From contig CALNEX010000002.1 of NCBI GenBank assembly GCA_939791845.1, positions 1 through 42,442 of the forward strand: 42,442 bases of DNA, given 5' to 3'. The position numbers were made by a program, and so were the translations under genes. The notes beneath the pieces are model-generated. The model had not been told where the DNA came from. It did not search any database and saw only the letters and a list, made by a program, of their open reading frames with translations. Of this stretch, positions 31,567 to 38,184 are shown piece by piece. Source of the stretch: an uncultured Mediterranea sp. (GTDB taxonomy: Bacteria > Bacteroidota > Bacteroidia > Bacteroidales > Bacteroidaceae). The first letter of the stretch is position 1. Each line of letters opens with the position of its first letter.

Positions 31567-32700
31567 ATGGGAACGTATGCGAATGATGCCGCTTTCTTGC
31601 ACCAGCACGGCATCGGATTTCAGGAATTGGTTTCGGCCGATGGACAATCCAAAGTGATGGTTGTGCCCGCCTGGCAGGGACGTGTGATGACATCTTCGGC
31701 CTCCGGGAACGAGGGCGACAGTTATGGATGGATAAACTACCGCTTTATCGCGGAGGGAAAAGTCAGCCCGCAGATTCAGCCCGTGGGCGGGGAGGAACGT
31801 TTCTGGCTGGGGCCGGAAGGCGGGCCTTTCTCCCTCTATTTCAAGCCGGGTGCGGAGCAGGTGTATGCCAACTGGGCAGTGCCGTCCGTGCTGGACACTG
31901 AGGCTTTCGAGGTGGACGCGCAGACGGATGCCTGTATCCGGCTCTCCAAGAGTGCCCGCCTGCTGAATGCCTCGGGCACCACATTGGACCTGGGTATGCA
32001 GCGTGCCGTCACTTTGATGGACCGTGAGGCTGCCGGCCGGGACTTGGGTGTCCCCGTGCCCGAGGGCGTGAAGCTGGTGGGCTATCGGACGGACAATCGG
32101 ATTACTAACATCGGCCTCCGGGCGTGGACCCGTGACACGGGGCTGGTGTCTGTCTGGATGCTTGGGTGTTTCAATCCCACTCCGTCTACCACTGTATTTA
32201 TTCCCTACAACCGGTATGCCGAGGGGCCCGTGGTGAACGACACATACTTCGGTCGGATTCCCTCAGACCGGTTGGTGGTGGACGATGGGCTGGTTTACTT
32301 CCGCATAGACGGGCGTTTCCGTTCCAAGCTGGGTTTGCCCGCCGGGCGTGCTTTGGACCTTTGTGGCAGTTATGATTCGGGGCAGGGCGTACTGACCGTC
32401 TTGCGGTACCGTCGTCCCGGCGAGCCGTGCGTGTATGTCAACGGTCAGTGGGGACCGCAGGACAATCCTTTTGATGGCGATGTGATCAATGCCTACAACG
32501 ACGGGCCGCTGGACGATGGTTCCATCATGGGGCCGTTCTATGAGATTGAGACTTCTTCGCCGGGGGCCGAACTGGCTCCGGGCGAGAGCCTGACGCACAC
32601 CCAGCAGGTGATTCACTTGCAGGGCAGCGACGAGGCACTGGCTCCCATTGTGCGGGGAGTGTTCGGTGCGGACTTGGACGTGATAAAGAACCGGTTCTGA
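31567..32700 (+). CDS. Conserved hypothetical beta-sandwich protein (possibly DUF6786-like)
   Basis: The 377-residue protein has no signal peptide and no membrane segment. It opens MGTYANDAAFLHQHGIGFQELVSADGQSKVMVVPAWQGRVM and contains ERFWLGPEGGPFSLYFKPG, GYRTDNRITNIGLRAWTRDTGLVSVWMLGCFNPTP, VYVNGQWGPQDNPFDGDVINAYNDGPLDDG and MGPFYEIETSSPGAELAPGESLTHTQQVIHLQG. The last block (E-SSPxxxLxPGEShxHxQxhhH) is characteristic of galactose-mutarotase-like carbohydrate-binding folds, so a sugar-related function is likely. I believe it matches an uncharacterised Bacteroidota family (DUF6786), but this is from memory. It has its own promoter region and no operon partners. Confidence 0.72.
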   Translation: MGTYANDAAFLHQHGIGFQELVSADGQSKVMVVPAWQGRVMTSSASGNEGDSYGWINYRFIAEGKVSPQIQPVGGEERFWLGPEGGPFSLYFKPGAEQVYANWAVPSVLDTEAFEVDAQTDACIRLSKSARLLNASGTTLDLGMQRAVTLMDREAAGRDLGVPVPEGVKLVGYRTDNRITNIGLRAWTRDTGLVSVWMLGCFNPTPSTTVFIPYNRYAEGPVVNDTYFGRIPSDRLVVDDGLVYFRIDGRFRSKLGLPAGRALDLCGSYDSGQGVLTVLRYRRPGEPCVYVNGQWGPQDNPFDGDVINAYNDGPLDDGSIMGPFYEIETSSPGAELAPGESLTHTQQVIHLQGSDEALAPIVRGVFGADLDVIKNRF

Positions 32701-32724
32701 CTGTTGTCGTTCGCCGGGCGATGG

Positions 32725-33405
32725 TCAGTGGCCCATCTCGAAGGCATGGCTCTCCATCTCCCCCTCATCATTGCGCAGGCTGAAGCGGACGGACACGCTT
32801 TCCGCGCCGTCCGCGGTGTAGGGATACAAGGGGATGGAAAGGTAGACGCGGCGGGTGTAATACCGCGGGTCGTTGCCGGCATCGTGGTAGAGCGACAGGT
32901 CGACCTCGCGGCAGGCGGCGGCTTCGTCCCACCGCACAGCCTCCTCCACGAAATGAAAGGCGTGGCCTCCGCCGCCGGTCTTGATTTCCAGCACGATGTT
33001 CAGGTAGTCCAGTCCCGGCCAAATGCTCAGCACGGAAGCGGGGTCAGCCTTGATGCCGTCTTCAAACTCCTTCGCCGGGCGGGGCAGGGGCGACACGGTG
33101 GTCTGCGCCGCATAAAGTCGAACGCCCGTGCCGCCGTTTCCGTCTGTCTCGCAGGTATAGTTGGCTACGATGCGCAAGGTAGTGTCCGGCGTGGCATTGG
33201 GAGCGGAGACGGCATTCAGCACGTCATAAAGCGTGCCATCGTCCGCCAGGACCGTCTCCAGCCGTCCGTCCGCGCCGCTGTGGGCCGTCAGGTATTCCAT
33301 GACGATGTCGGGGTAGTGGTAATCGTCCCCGCCGCAGGCTGTCCCCAGCAGGAGAAGCAGGGGCAGTAGGAGCAGGCGGCACAGGCTATGGGCAGACTTC
33401 TTCAT
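32725..33405 (-). CDS. NigD-like lipoprotein
   Basis: The 226-residue protein has a lipoprotein signal (LLLLPLLLLLGTAC). An N-terminal domain follows (YHYPDIVMEYLTAHSGADG then DDGTLYDVLNA, and RIVANYTCETDGNGGTGVRLYAAQTTVSPLP). A C-terminal beta sandwich (VLSIWPGLDYLNIVLEIKTGGG, HAFHFVE, VDLSLYHDAGNDPRYYTRRVYLSIPLYPY) completes it. This two-domain plan matches NigD-like proteins of Bacteroidales; NigD was named for a bacteriocin-associated lipoprotein, but most copies have no known function. It is the last gene of the minus-strand operon, starting 1 nt after the acyltransferase stop. Confidence 0.75.
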   Translation of the reverse strand: MKKSAHSLCRLLLLPLLLLLGTACGGDDYHYPDIVMEYLTAHSGADGRLETVLADDGTLYDVLNAVSAPNATPDTTLRIVANYTCETDGNGGTGVRLYAAQTTVSPLPRPAKEFEDGIKADPASVLSIWPGLDYLNIVLEIKTGGGGHAFHFVEEAVRWDEAAACREVDLSLYHDAGNDPRYYTRRVYLSIPLYPYTADGAESVSVRFSLRNDEGEMESHAFEMGH

Positions 33406-33406
33406 C

Positions 33407-34546
33407 TTACAGGCTCAGTTGGTTGCGCAAGGGGTTGGCATACATCAGCAGCAACTTCTCGCGCAGGAAGGCCTCGTCCTTGCCGGGCAGGTCGATGCGG
33501 GCCAGTTGGCGGGACAAGTAGTCCGTGAAGCGTTGCTTGTCCTCCACGGTGTAGTGCGAGGCGAAGCGGTTGCTCCCGTCCAGCAGGTCGGCGGCCACGT
33601 AGTTGTTGGGATAGAGGCGGTAGTTGGCGAAGATGCCGCGGTCCACCAGTTTGGCGGCGCGGACAAAAAGCTCTTGCTTGGGCAGGGAGCGGTCCAAGGC
33701 TTCCAACTGCTCGTTGAGGCAAGGGGCGGTGCAGAAGTGCACGTGGCCTTTATAACCCAGCAGGCCGGTCTGCATGTTCAGCAGGTCATCGGCAGTGGTC
33801 TTCTTGTAATTGGGATTGTCGCGTTTCTGCTGGAACTCCTTGGCTTTAAGGAAGTCGCACGGGTCGTATTCGTAGGAGATAGCCAAGGGGACGATATTCA
33901 TCTCCTTCAGTCGGCTAATGATGTCGCCTTCGCCCGCCATGGCCATCATCTTGAGGATGCTCTCCTGCGTGCGGTCGTTGGAGTCCTTGGCACGGCCTTC
34001 GCGCTGGGCAATCCAGATGGACTGGTGCTTGTCGCGGATGGTGTGGTGCATATACCTCGACATGCGGGCGGACGATTCCAGCATCTGGCGCATGGTGAGG
34101 GCGCGCTGCACGATGAAGGACTTGTTGATGCGCACCAGCTTCTTGATCCACGGGTAGATGAGGAGGTTGTCACCGATGGCGATTTCCACCGTGTTTTGTC
34201 CTTGCTCCACCAACATCAGCGAGAGGAAACCGGAGTCGAGCACGATGTCGCGGTGGTTGGACACATAGGTATAGGCGCCTCCCCGCTCCGGCTGGGCGGA
34301 GTTGTCGAAGGTGACGCCCAGCGTAGCCTCCCGGATGATGCGTTTGAGGATGTTGTAGCAGATGTTCACCTGAAACTCCTGCTTGGTCTTGCAGGCGCGC
34401 ATTTGGTTGGCCAGTGCCTCGAAGGGGATGCCGGGCAGGGCGACCTCGGCCACTTGACGAAAGGCGGGATCGGCAATCAGTTCCTCGTAGATGGCGGGAA
34501 GTTCCTCGTCGTGGTAGGGGCGGATTTCATCGAATTCCTGGTTCAT
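33407..34546 (-). CDS. Glycerol-3-phosphate/lysophosphatidate-type acyltransferase
   Basis: The 379-residue protein belongs to the PlsC/PlsB-like acyltransferases that build phospholipid precursors at the inner membrane. Block I is YVSNHRDIVLDSGFL. The catalytic His is followed by a D two residues on and another six on, so it is not the strict HX4D form. QREGRAKDSNDRTQ is the block III-like EGR motif, and NIVPLAISYEYDPCDFLKAKEF corresponds to block IV. The N-terminus (about 1-85) is a helical extension. It lies 19 nt after ddl and 1 nt before the NigD-like gene. The acyl donor and exact acceptor are not readable. Confidence 0.87.
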   Translation of the reverse strand: MNQEFDEIRPYHDEELPAIYEELIADPAFRQVAEVALPGIPFEALANQMRACKTKQEFQVNICYNILKRIIREATLGVTFDNSAQPERGGAYTYVSNHRDIVLDSGFLSLMLVEQGQNTVEIAIGDNLLIYPWIKKLVRINKSFIVQRALTMRQMLESSARMSRYMHHTIRDKHQSIWIAQREGRAKDSNDRTQESILKMMAMAGEGDIISRLKEMNIVPLAISYEYDPCDFLKAKEFQQKRDNPNYKKTTADDLLNMQTGLLGYKGHVHFCTAPCLNEQLEALDRSLPKQELFVRAAKLVDRGIFANYRLYPNNYVAADLLDGSNRFASHYTVEDKQRFTDYLSRQLARIDLPGKDEAFLREKLLLMYANPLRNQLSL

Positions 34547-34565
34547 GATAATTAATGTTCAATGG

Positions 34566-35540
34566 TTAATGGTCATTCTCTATGATGTCCGTCATCACGT
34601 CCTTGATGTCCAGCCCGGCGGCGCGCACCTGCTGGGGAATGAAGCTGGTGGCGGTCATGCCGGGCGTGGTGTTCACCTCCAGCAGATTGATTTTGGAACC
34701 TTCGGTGATGATGTAGTCCACGCGGATGATGCCCCGCGCGCCCAGAATGTCGTAGATGGCGGAGGTCAGTTTCTGCACGCGGTCGCGCAGTTCGTCGGGG
34801 ATGCGGGCAGGGGTGATTTCGTCCGAATCGCCCTTGTATTTGGCGTCGTAGTCGAAATACTCATGGTGGGACACTACCTCGGTGATGGGGAAGACCACGC
34901 TGCTTTGACTTGTTTTATAGCATCCGCAGGTGATTTCCGTGCCGTCCATGAAGGCTTCCACAATGACCTCGGGTGCCTCTTCAAAAGCCTTGGCAATGGC
35001 GGGCTGAATCTGCTCCGGAGCCTTCACCTTGGTCACGCCGAAGCTGGAGCCTCCCAAGTTGGGCTTGATGAAGCAGGGCAGGCCGATTTTCTGAATGACA
35101 TCCTCGTCCGCGATGCTCTGTCCGCGGCGCAGGAGGAGCGACTCGGCGATGCGCACCCCGAAGCCCTTGAGGTACTGGTTGCACACAAACTTGTCGTAGG
35201 TCAGGGACGAGGCCAGCACGCCGCAGCCGGAGTAAGGCAAATGTAGCATGTCGAAGTAGCCTTGCAGGCGGCCGTCCTCGCCGGGCGTGCCGTGGATGAT
35301 GATGTAAGCATAGTCGAAAGTGGTCTTCTGCCCGTTTACTGTAAAGCTGAAGTCGTTGCGGTCGATGGGGGCCGTGGTGCCGTCGGCCAACTGGACGTGC
35401 CAGTCCGTGCCGTGCAGTACGACAATATAGGGGTTGTACTTGTCCTTGTCCAGGAAAGAATAGATGCCTTGCGCGCTGCGCAGGGAAACTTCATACTCGG
35501 AGGTGTCGCCTCCAGCCACGATGGCGATTGTACGTTTCAT
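34566..35540 (-). CDS. ddl: D-alanine--D-alanine ligase
   Basis: Ddl makes D-Ala-D-Ala, the dipeptide used by MurF (611-1915). The 324-residue ATP-grasp protein shows MKRTIAIVAGGDTSEYEVSLRSAQGI, HGTPGEDGRLQGYFDMLHLPYSGCGVLASSLTYDKF, PCFIKPNLGGSSFGVTKV, VEAFMDGTEITCGCY and INLLEVNTTPGMTATSFIPQQ, the full set of family motifs. The Y in LPYSGCG is the usual active-site tyrosine of ligases making D-Ala-D-Ala rather than D-Ala-D-Lac. Its ATG overlaps the stop of the upstream pseudouridine synthase (ATGA), so the two are translationally coupled. Confidence 0.97.
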   Translation of the reverse strand: MKRTIAIVAGGDTSEYEVSLRSAQGIYSFLDKDKYNPYIVVLHGTDWHVQLADGTTAPIDRNDFSFTVNGQKTTFDYAYIIIHGTPGEDGRLQGYFDMLHLPYSGCGVLASSLTYDKFVCNQYLKGFGVRIAESLLLRRGQSIADEDVIQKIGLPCFIKPNLGGSSFGVTKVKAPEQIQPAIAKAFEEAPEVIVEAFMDGTEITCGCYKTSQSSVVFPITEVVSHHEYFDYDAKYKGDSDEITPARIPDELRDRVQKLTSAIYDILGARGIIRVDYIITEGSKINLLEVNTTPGMTATSFIPQQVRAAGLDIKDVMTDIIENDH

Positions 35541-36628
35541 TCGATGTCTCTGTTACTGATGTAGCTCCGCCATTTGTCTATCAGCGCGGTCATGTCGGGG
35601 GGAATGGGACAGGTGAAGTCCATCTCTTCGCCCGTGACGGGGTGCTTGAAGCCCAGCGTCATGGCGTGCAGGGCCTGCCGCGGACAGATGTCGAAGCAGT
35701 TGTTTACAAATTGTTTGTATTTGGCGAAACGGGTGCCGCGCAGGATTTCGTGGCCCCCGTAGCGTTGGTCGTTGAAAAGGGTGTGTCCGATGTGTTTCAT
35801 GTGGACACGTATCTGGTGGGTACGCCCGGTCTCGAGCACGCACTCCACGAGGGTGACGTAGCCCAGCCGCTCCAGCACGCGGTAGTGGGTGACGGCATGA
35901 CGTCCCTCGCCTTCGGGCAGGACGGTCATCAGCATGCGGTCCCGCGGGTCGCGGCCGATGTTGGCGATGACGGTGCCCTCGTCCTGCTCCACGATGCCCC
36001 ACACCAGGGCACGGTAGCGGCGACGGGTGGTCTTCAGCAGGAACTGGTTGCCCAGGGCGGTCTTGGCATCGGGCGTTTTGGCCACGACCAGCAGGCCGGA
36101 CGTGTCCTTGTCGATGCGGTGGACGAGGCCCACGTGCGGGTCGTTGGCATCGTAGCGGGGATTGTCCTTCAGGTGCCAGGCGATGGCGTTGACCAGCGTG
36201 CCGTGCCAGTTGCCATGGCCGGGATGCACCACAAGTCCTGCGGGCTTGTTGACCACCAGTACGTCGTTGTCTTCATATACGATGTCGAGGGGAATGTCTT
36301 CGGGAGTGATGTCATTCTCGTAGGGCGGACGATCCATCGAGAGGGTGATGACGTCCAGCGGCTTCACCCGGTAACTGCACTTCACGGGACGCCCGTTGGC
36401 CAGCACGAAGCCCGCGTCGGCGGCCTTCTGGATGCGGTTGCGCGAGGCATTCTGGATGCGGTCGAAGAGGTACTTGTCCACGCGCACCATTTCCTGCCCC
36501 TTGTCCACCACCACGCGGAAGTGTTCGTAGAGCTGTGCCTCGTCGCCCGTGGCGGTGGGCTCCAGCTCGTCCAGTTCGTTGTCGGTCAGTTCGTCCTGCA
36601 AATCGTCAACCCATTCTTCGTTCTTCAT
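35537..36628 (-). CDS. RluA-family (RluD-like) pseudouridine synthase
   Basis: The product is 363 residues from the ATG at 36628; the frame is open 45 codons further, into the PASTA gene, with no family-like sequence. It has an acidic N-terminus, an S4 RNA-binding domain (about 50-105, VRVDKYLFDRIQNASRNRIQKAADAGFVLANGRPVK) and the catalytic domain with GLVHRIDKDTSGLLVVAKT (catalytic D in the HRxDxxTSG motif). EVLETGRTHQIRVHMKHIGH follows in the form CVLETGRTHQIR. RluD-type enzymes modify uridines of helix 69 in 23S rRNA; the exact target here is not certain. It follows the PASTA gene by 28 nt and overlaps ddl by 4 nt. Confidence 0.93.
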   Translation of the reverse strand: MKNEEWVDDLQDELTDNELDELEPTATGDEAQLYEHFRVVVDKGQEMVRVDKYLFDRIQNASRNRIQKAADAGFVLANGRPVKCSYRVKPLDVITLSMDRPPYENDITPEDIPLDIVYEDNDVLVVNKPAGLVVHPGHGNWHGTLVNAIAWHLKDNPRYDANDPHVGLVHRIDKDTSGLLVVAKTPDAKTALGNQFLLKTTRRRYRALVWGIVEQDEGTVIANIGRDPRDRMLMTVLPEGEGRHAVTHYRVLERLGYVTLVECVLETGRTHQIRVHMKHIGHTLFNDQRYGGHEILRGTRFAKYKQFVNNCFDICPRQALHAMTLGFKHPVTGEEMDFTCPIPPDMTALIDKWRSYISNRDIE

Positions 36629-36656
36629 TCTTTGTTCTTCATTAAAGATGGATAAG

Positions 36657-37307
36657 TCAGAACCAGGACTCGTCTGCAGCGCCAGTCTCCCCGGCTTCGT
36701 CCACCGGGATGGGGGTGGAAATGTCCGTCGTGTCCATTTGCATCTCCGCATGCGAATGCCCATCGCCCACTACGATGGTCAGGTAGGCGCCTTGGGGCAC
36801 CTTCTCCCGCTGGCCCAGCACGCGGCCCGCCAGTTTCACGCCATAGACCCAGTCTTTCTCGCCGGGCACAGTGTCATTGGGCATCAGCTTGAAGCCGGCC
36901 GCCAGCAGACGGGCCTCGGCTTCGCGTAAGGAACTATTGTCCGCCACATCGGGCAGTTCCATCAAAGGGACATTTTGCGTGTTGACGGTCAAATAGATGA
37001 TGCGGCCTTTCTTGACCTTCTGGTTGACAGGCGGGTTATAGTCCAACACACAACCTGGTGGCAGGGTCTTGACGTAGGTGGAGTCCGTCACCTGTCCTTG
37101 CAGGCCCTCGGCCTCCAGCGTGCGCAGGGCTTCGGACACAGGCTTGTGTTTCACATCGGGCACGATGACGGCCTCGCCGTGGCGGGTATAGGCATCCAGC
37201 CACCGCAGCGTGGCGAACACCCCGATAATCAGCACCACCGGCATTGCCAGGATGTTGAGCCAGAAAAAGCGGTTGGCGCGGAAGGAGAAGAATTCTTTTA
37301 TGGTCAT
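36657..37307 (-). CDS. Single-pass membrane PASTA-domain protein
   Basis: The 216-residue protein has a short cytoplasmic start (MTIKEFFSFRANRFF), one membrane helix (about 16-37) and two to three PASTA repeats outside. The first contains VIVPDVKHKPVSEALRTLEAEGLQGQV and the later LPDVADNSSLREAEARLLAAGFKL, each ending with the strand-rich V-KKGRIIYLTV or VPQGAYLTIVV pattern. A negatively charged tail follows. PASTA domains bind peptidoglycan in other proteins, but this one has no kinase or transpeptidase domain. It is the first gene of the operon with pseudouridine synthase, ddl, acyltransferase and NigD-like genes; a wall-related role fits ddl. Confidence 0.9.
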   Translation of the reverse strand: MTIKEFFSFRANRFFWLNILAMPVVLIIGVFATLRWLDAYTRHGEAVIVPDVKHKPVSEALRTLEAEGLQGQVTDSTYVKTLPPGCVLDYNPPVNQKVKKGRIIYLTVNTQNVPLMELPDVADNSSLREAEARLLAAGFKLMPNDTVPGEKDWVYGVKLAGRVLGQREKVPQGAYLTIVVGDGHSHAEMQMDTTDISTPIPVDEAGETGAADESWF

Positions 37308-37341
37308 AAGTCGATAATCAATGCGTTCGGTTTATATTCTG

Positions 37342-37381
37342 CAAAGATAAAGGATTCTCCGGCTTGCGCCAAAGAATCCTT
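37342..37381 (-). promoter_or_regulatory. Promoter of the PASTA-ddl operon overlapping a hairpin
   Basis: On the minus strand TTTG (37370-37373), a 20-nt spacer and TATCTTTG (37342-37349) form a good promoter 34 nt before the PASTA ATG. AAGGATTCT (37350-37358) and AGAATCCTT (37373-37381) form a 9-bp inverted repeat that overlaps the -33 element and spacer. The repeat also lies 21 nt beyond the stop of the upstream DUF3836-like gene, so it may be its terminator. Confidence 0.65.
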
Positions 37382-37402
37382 CTCCTATTTTTATACAGCG
37401 GC

Positions 37403-37885
37403 TCATCTCTCTGCCAGCAGCGCAGCATCCACCTCATGCTCCCCGGTCAGGCACCAGGCGTCCGCCTTGGCATCGTATTCGTAGGCCTGGTAGGTCAATC
37501 CCAGGGCATCGGCGGCGTAGACGGCCTTCTCGCGGACATCCGTATAGGCTTGGTCTTGCCGGCTCCAAAGGGCGCACTCCACGGTGACGGCATCGCCATC
37601 GTAGGCATAGTGCAGGGCGTAGGCGGGGCAATACTTGGCGGAGACGGCGTCCCAGCGAAGGATTTCCTTCGTCAAAAGTCTGCATTGGCCGTCGTAGGTG
37701 CTGCGGTATTGCAGGTGGTGGCGGAGATATTGGCCGTCCGCGGACACCTTATATATATACTGCATCTCGGTGCCCGTGCTGTCCGTCTCCGTGTTGTAGG
37801 CGAAGCGTTGCGTGGCATTCCCTGCGAAAGCGTTGTTGAACAATCCGGTGGCTGCAATGACAAATGACATGACTAAAGTCTTCAT
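37403..37885 (-). CDS. DUF3836-like small secreted protein
   Basis: The 160-residue protein has a Sec signal (MKTLVMSFVIAATGLFNNAFAG, cleavage near FAG). A beta-rich body follows with repeated Tyr-rich strands: MQYIYKVSADGQYLRHHLQYRSTYDGQCRLLTKEILRWDA, YALHYAYDGDAVTVECALWS, LTYQAYEYDAKADAWCLTGE. This resembles DUF3836 proteins of Bacteroides, small secreted proteins of unknown role with repeats like those of MORN or RHS-type beta structures. A -7 box (TATCTTTG, minus, 37949-37956) lies about 64 nt upstream. Downstream of the sensor kinase on the same strand, but array E and a promoter separate them. Confidence 0.75.
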   Translation of the reverse strand: MKTLVMSFVIAATGLFNNAFAGNATQRFAYNTETDSTGTEMQYIYKVSADGQYLRHHLQYRSTYDGQCRLLTKEILRWDAVSAKYCPAYALHYAYDGDAVTVECALWSRQDQAYTDVREKAVYAADALGLTYQAYEYDAKADAWCLTGEHEVDAALLAER

Positions 37886-37948
37886 AATCGTACTGGTTTT
37901 AATGGGTTATACTATTGTTTTACTTCTTTCTTTGTCCTTTTGACACTG

Positions 37949-37956
37949 CAAAGATA
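37949..37956 (-). promoter_or_regulatory. -7 box of the DUF3836-like gene
   Basis: The minus strand reads TATCTTTG. No -33 element is clear. The leader to the ATG at 37885 is about 55 nt. Confidence 0.5.
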
Positions 37957-38065
37957 GGGTGGCTTAGGGAGGTGGAAGGTTAAGGCTACGTTAAGGTTAG
38001 GTTAATGCTGAGGAAAACATCCGCGAAAGCCGCCCGAAAAGTTGCCGAAAGCCGGGATGATCTGT

Positions 38066-38149
38066 ATTTCTAGGCTAGAAATACATATTTCCAGCCTAAG
38101 AATGTATATTTCCAGTCTAGAAATATACATTTTCAGCCTAGAAATGAAG
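38066..38149. repeat. Array E: four tandem 21-bp units, AT-rich palindromes
   Basis: Cores of 17 nt start at 38066, 38087, 38108 and 38129, an exact 21-bp period. The first, ATTTCTAGGCTAGAAAT, is a perfect palindrome, and with flanking bases (38063-38085) the symmetry extends to 11 pairs around the central G. The others are ATTTCCAGCCTAAGAAT, ATTTCCAGTCTAGAAAT and ATTTTCAGCCTAGAAAT. The 4-nt linkers ACAT, GTAT, ATAC also alternate in complement. The array lies 36 nt beyond the kinase stop and 110 nt upstream of the DUF3836 -7 box. Confidence 0.93.
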
Positions 38150-38184
38150 TTTTCAAGCGGCTTCGACAAGTTTTCCAAGCGGTT

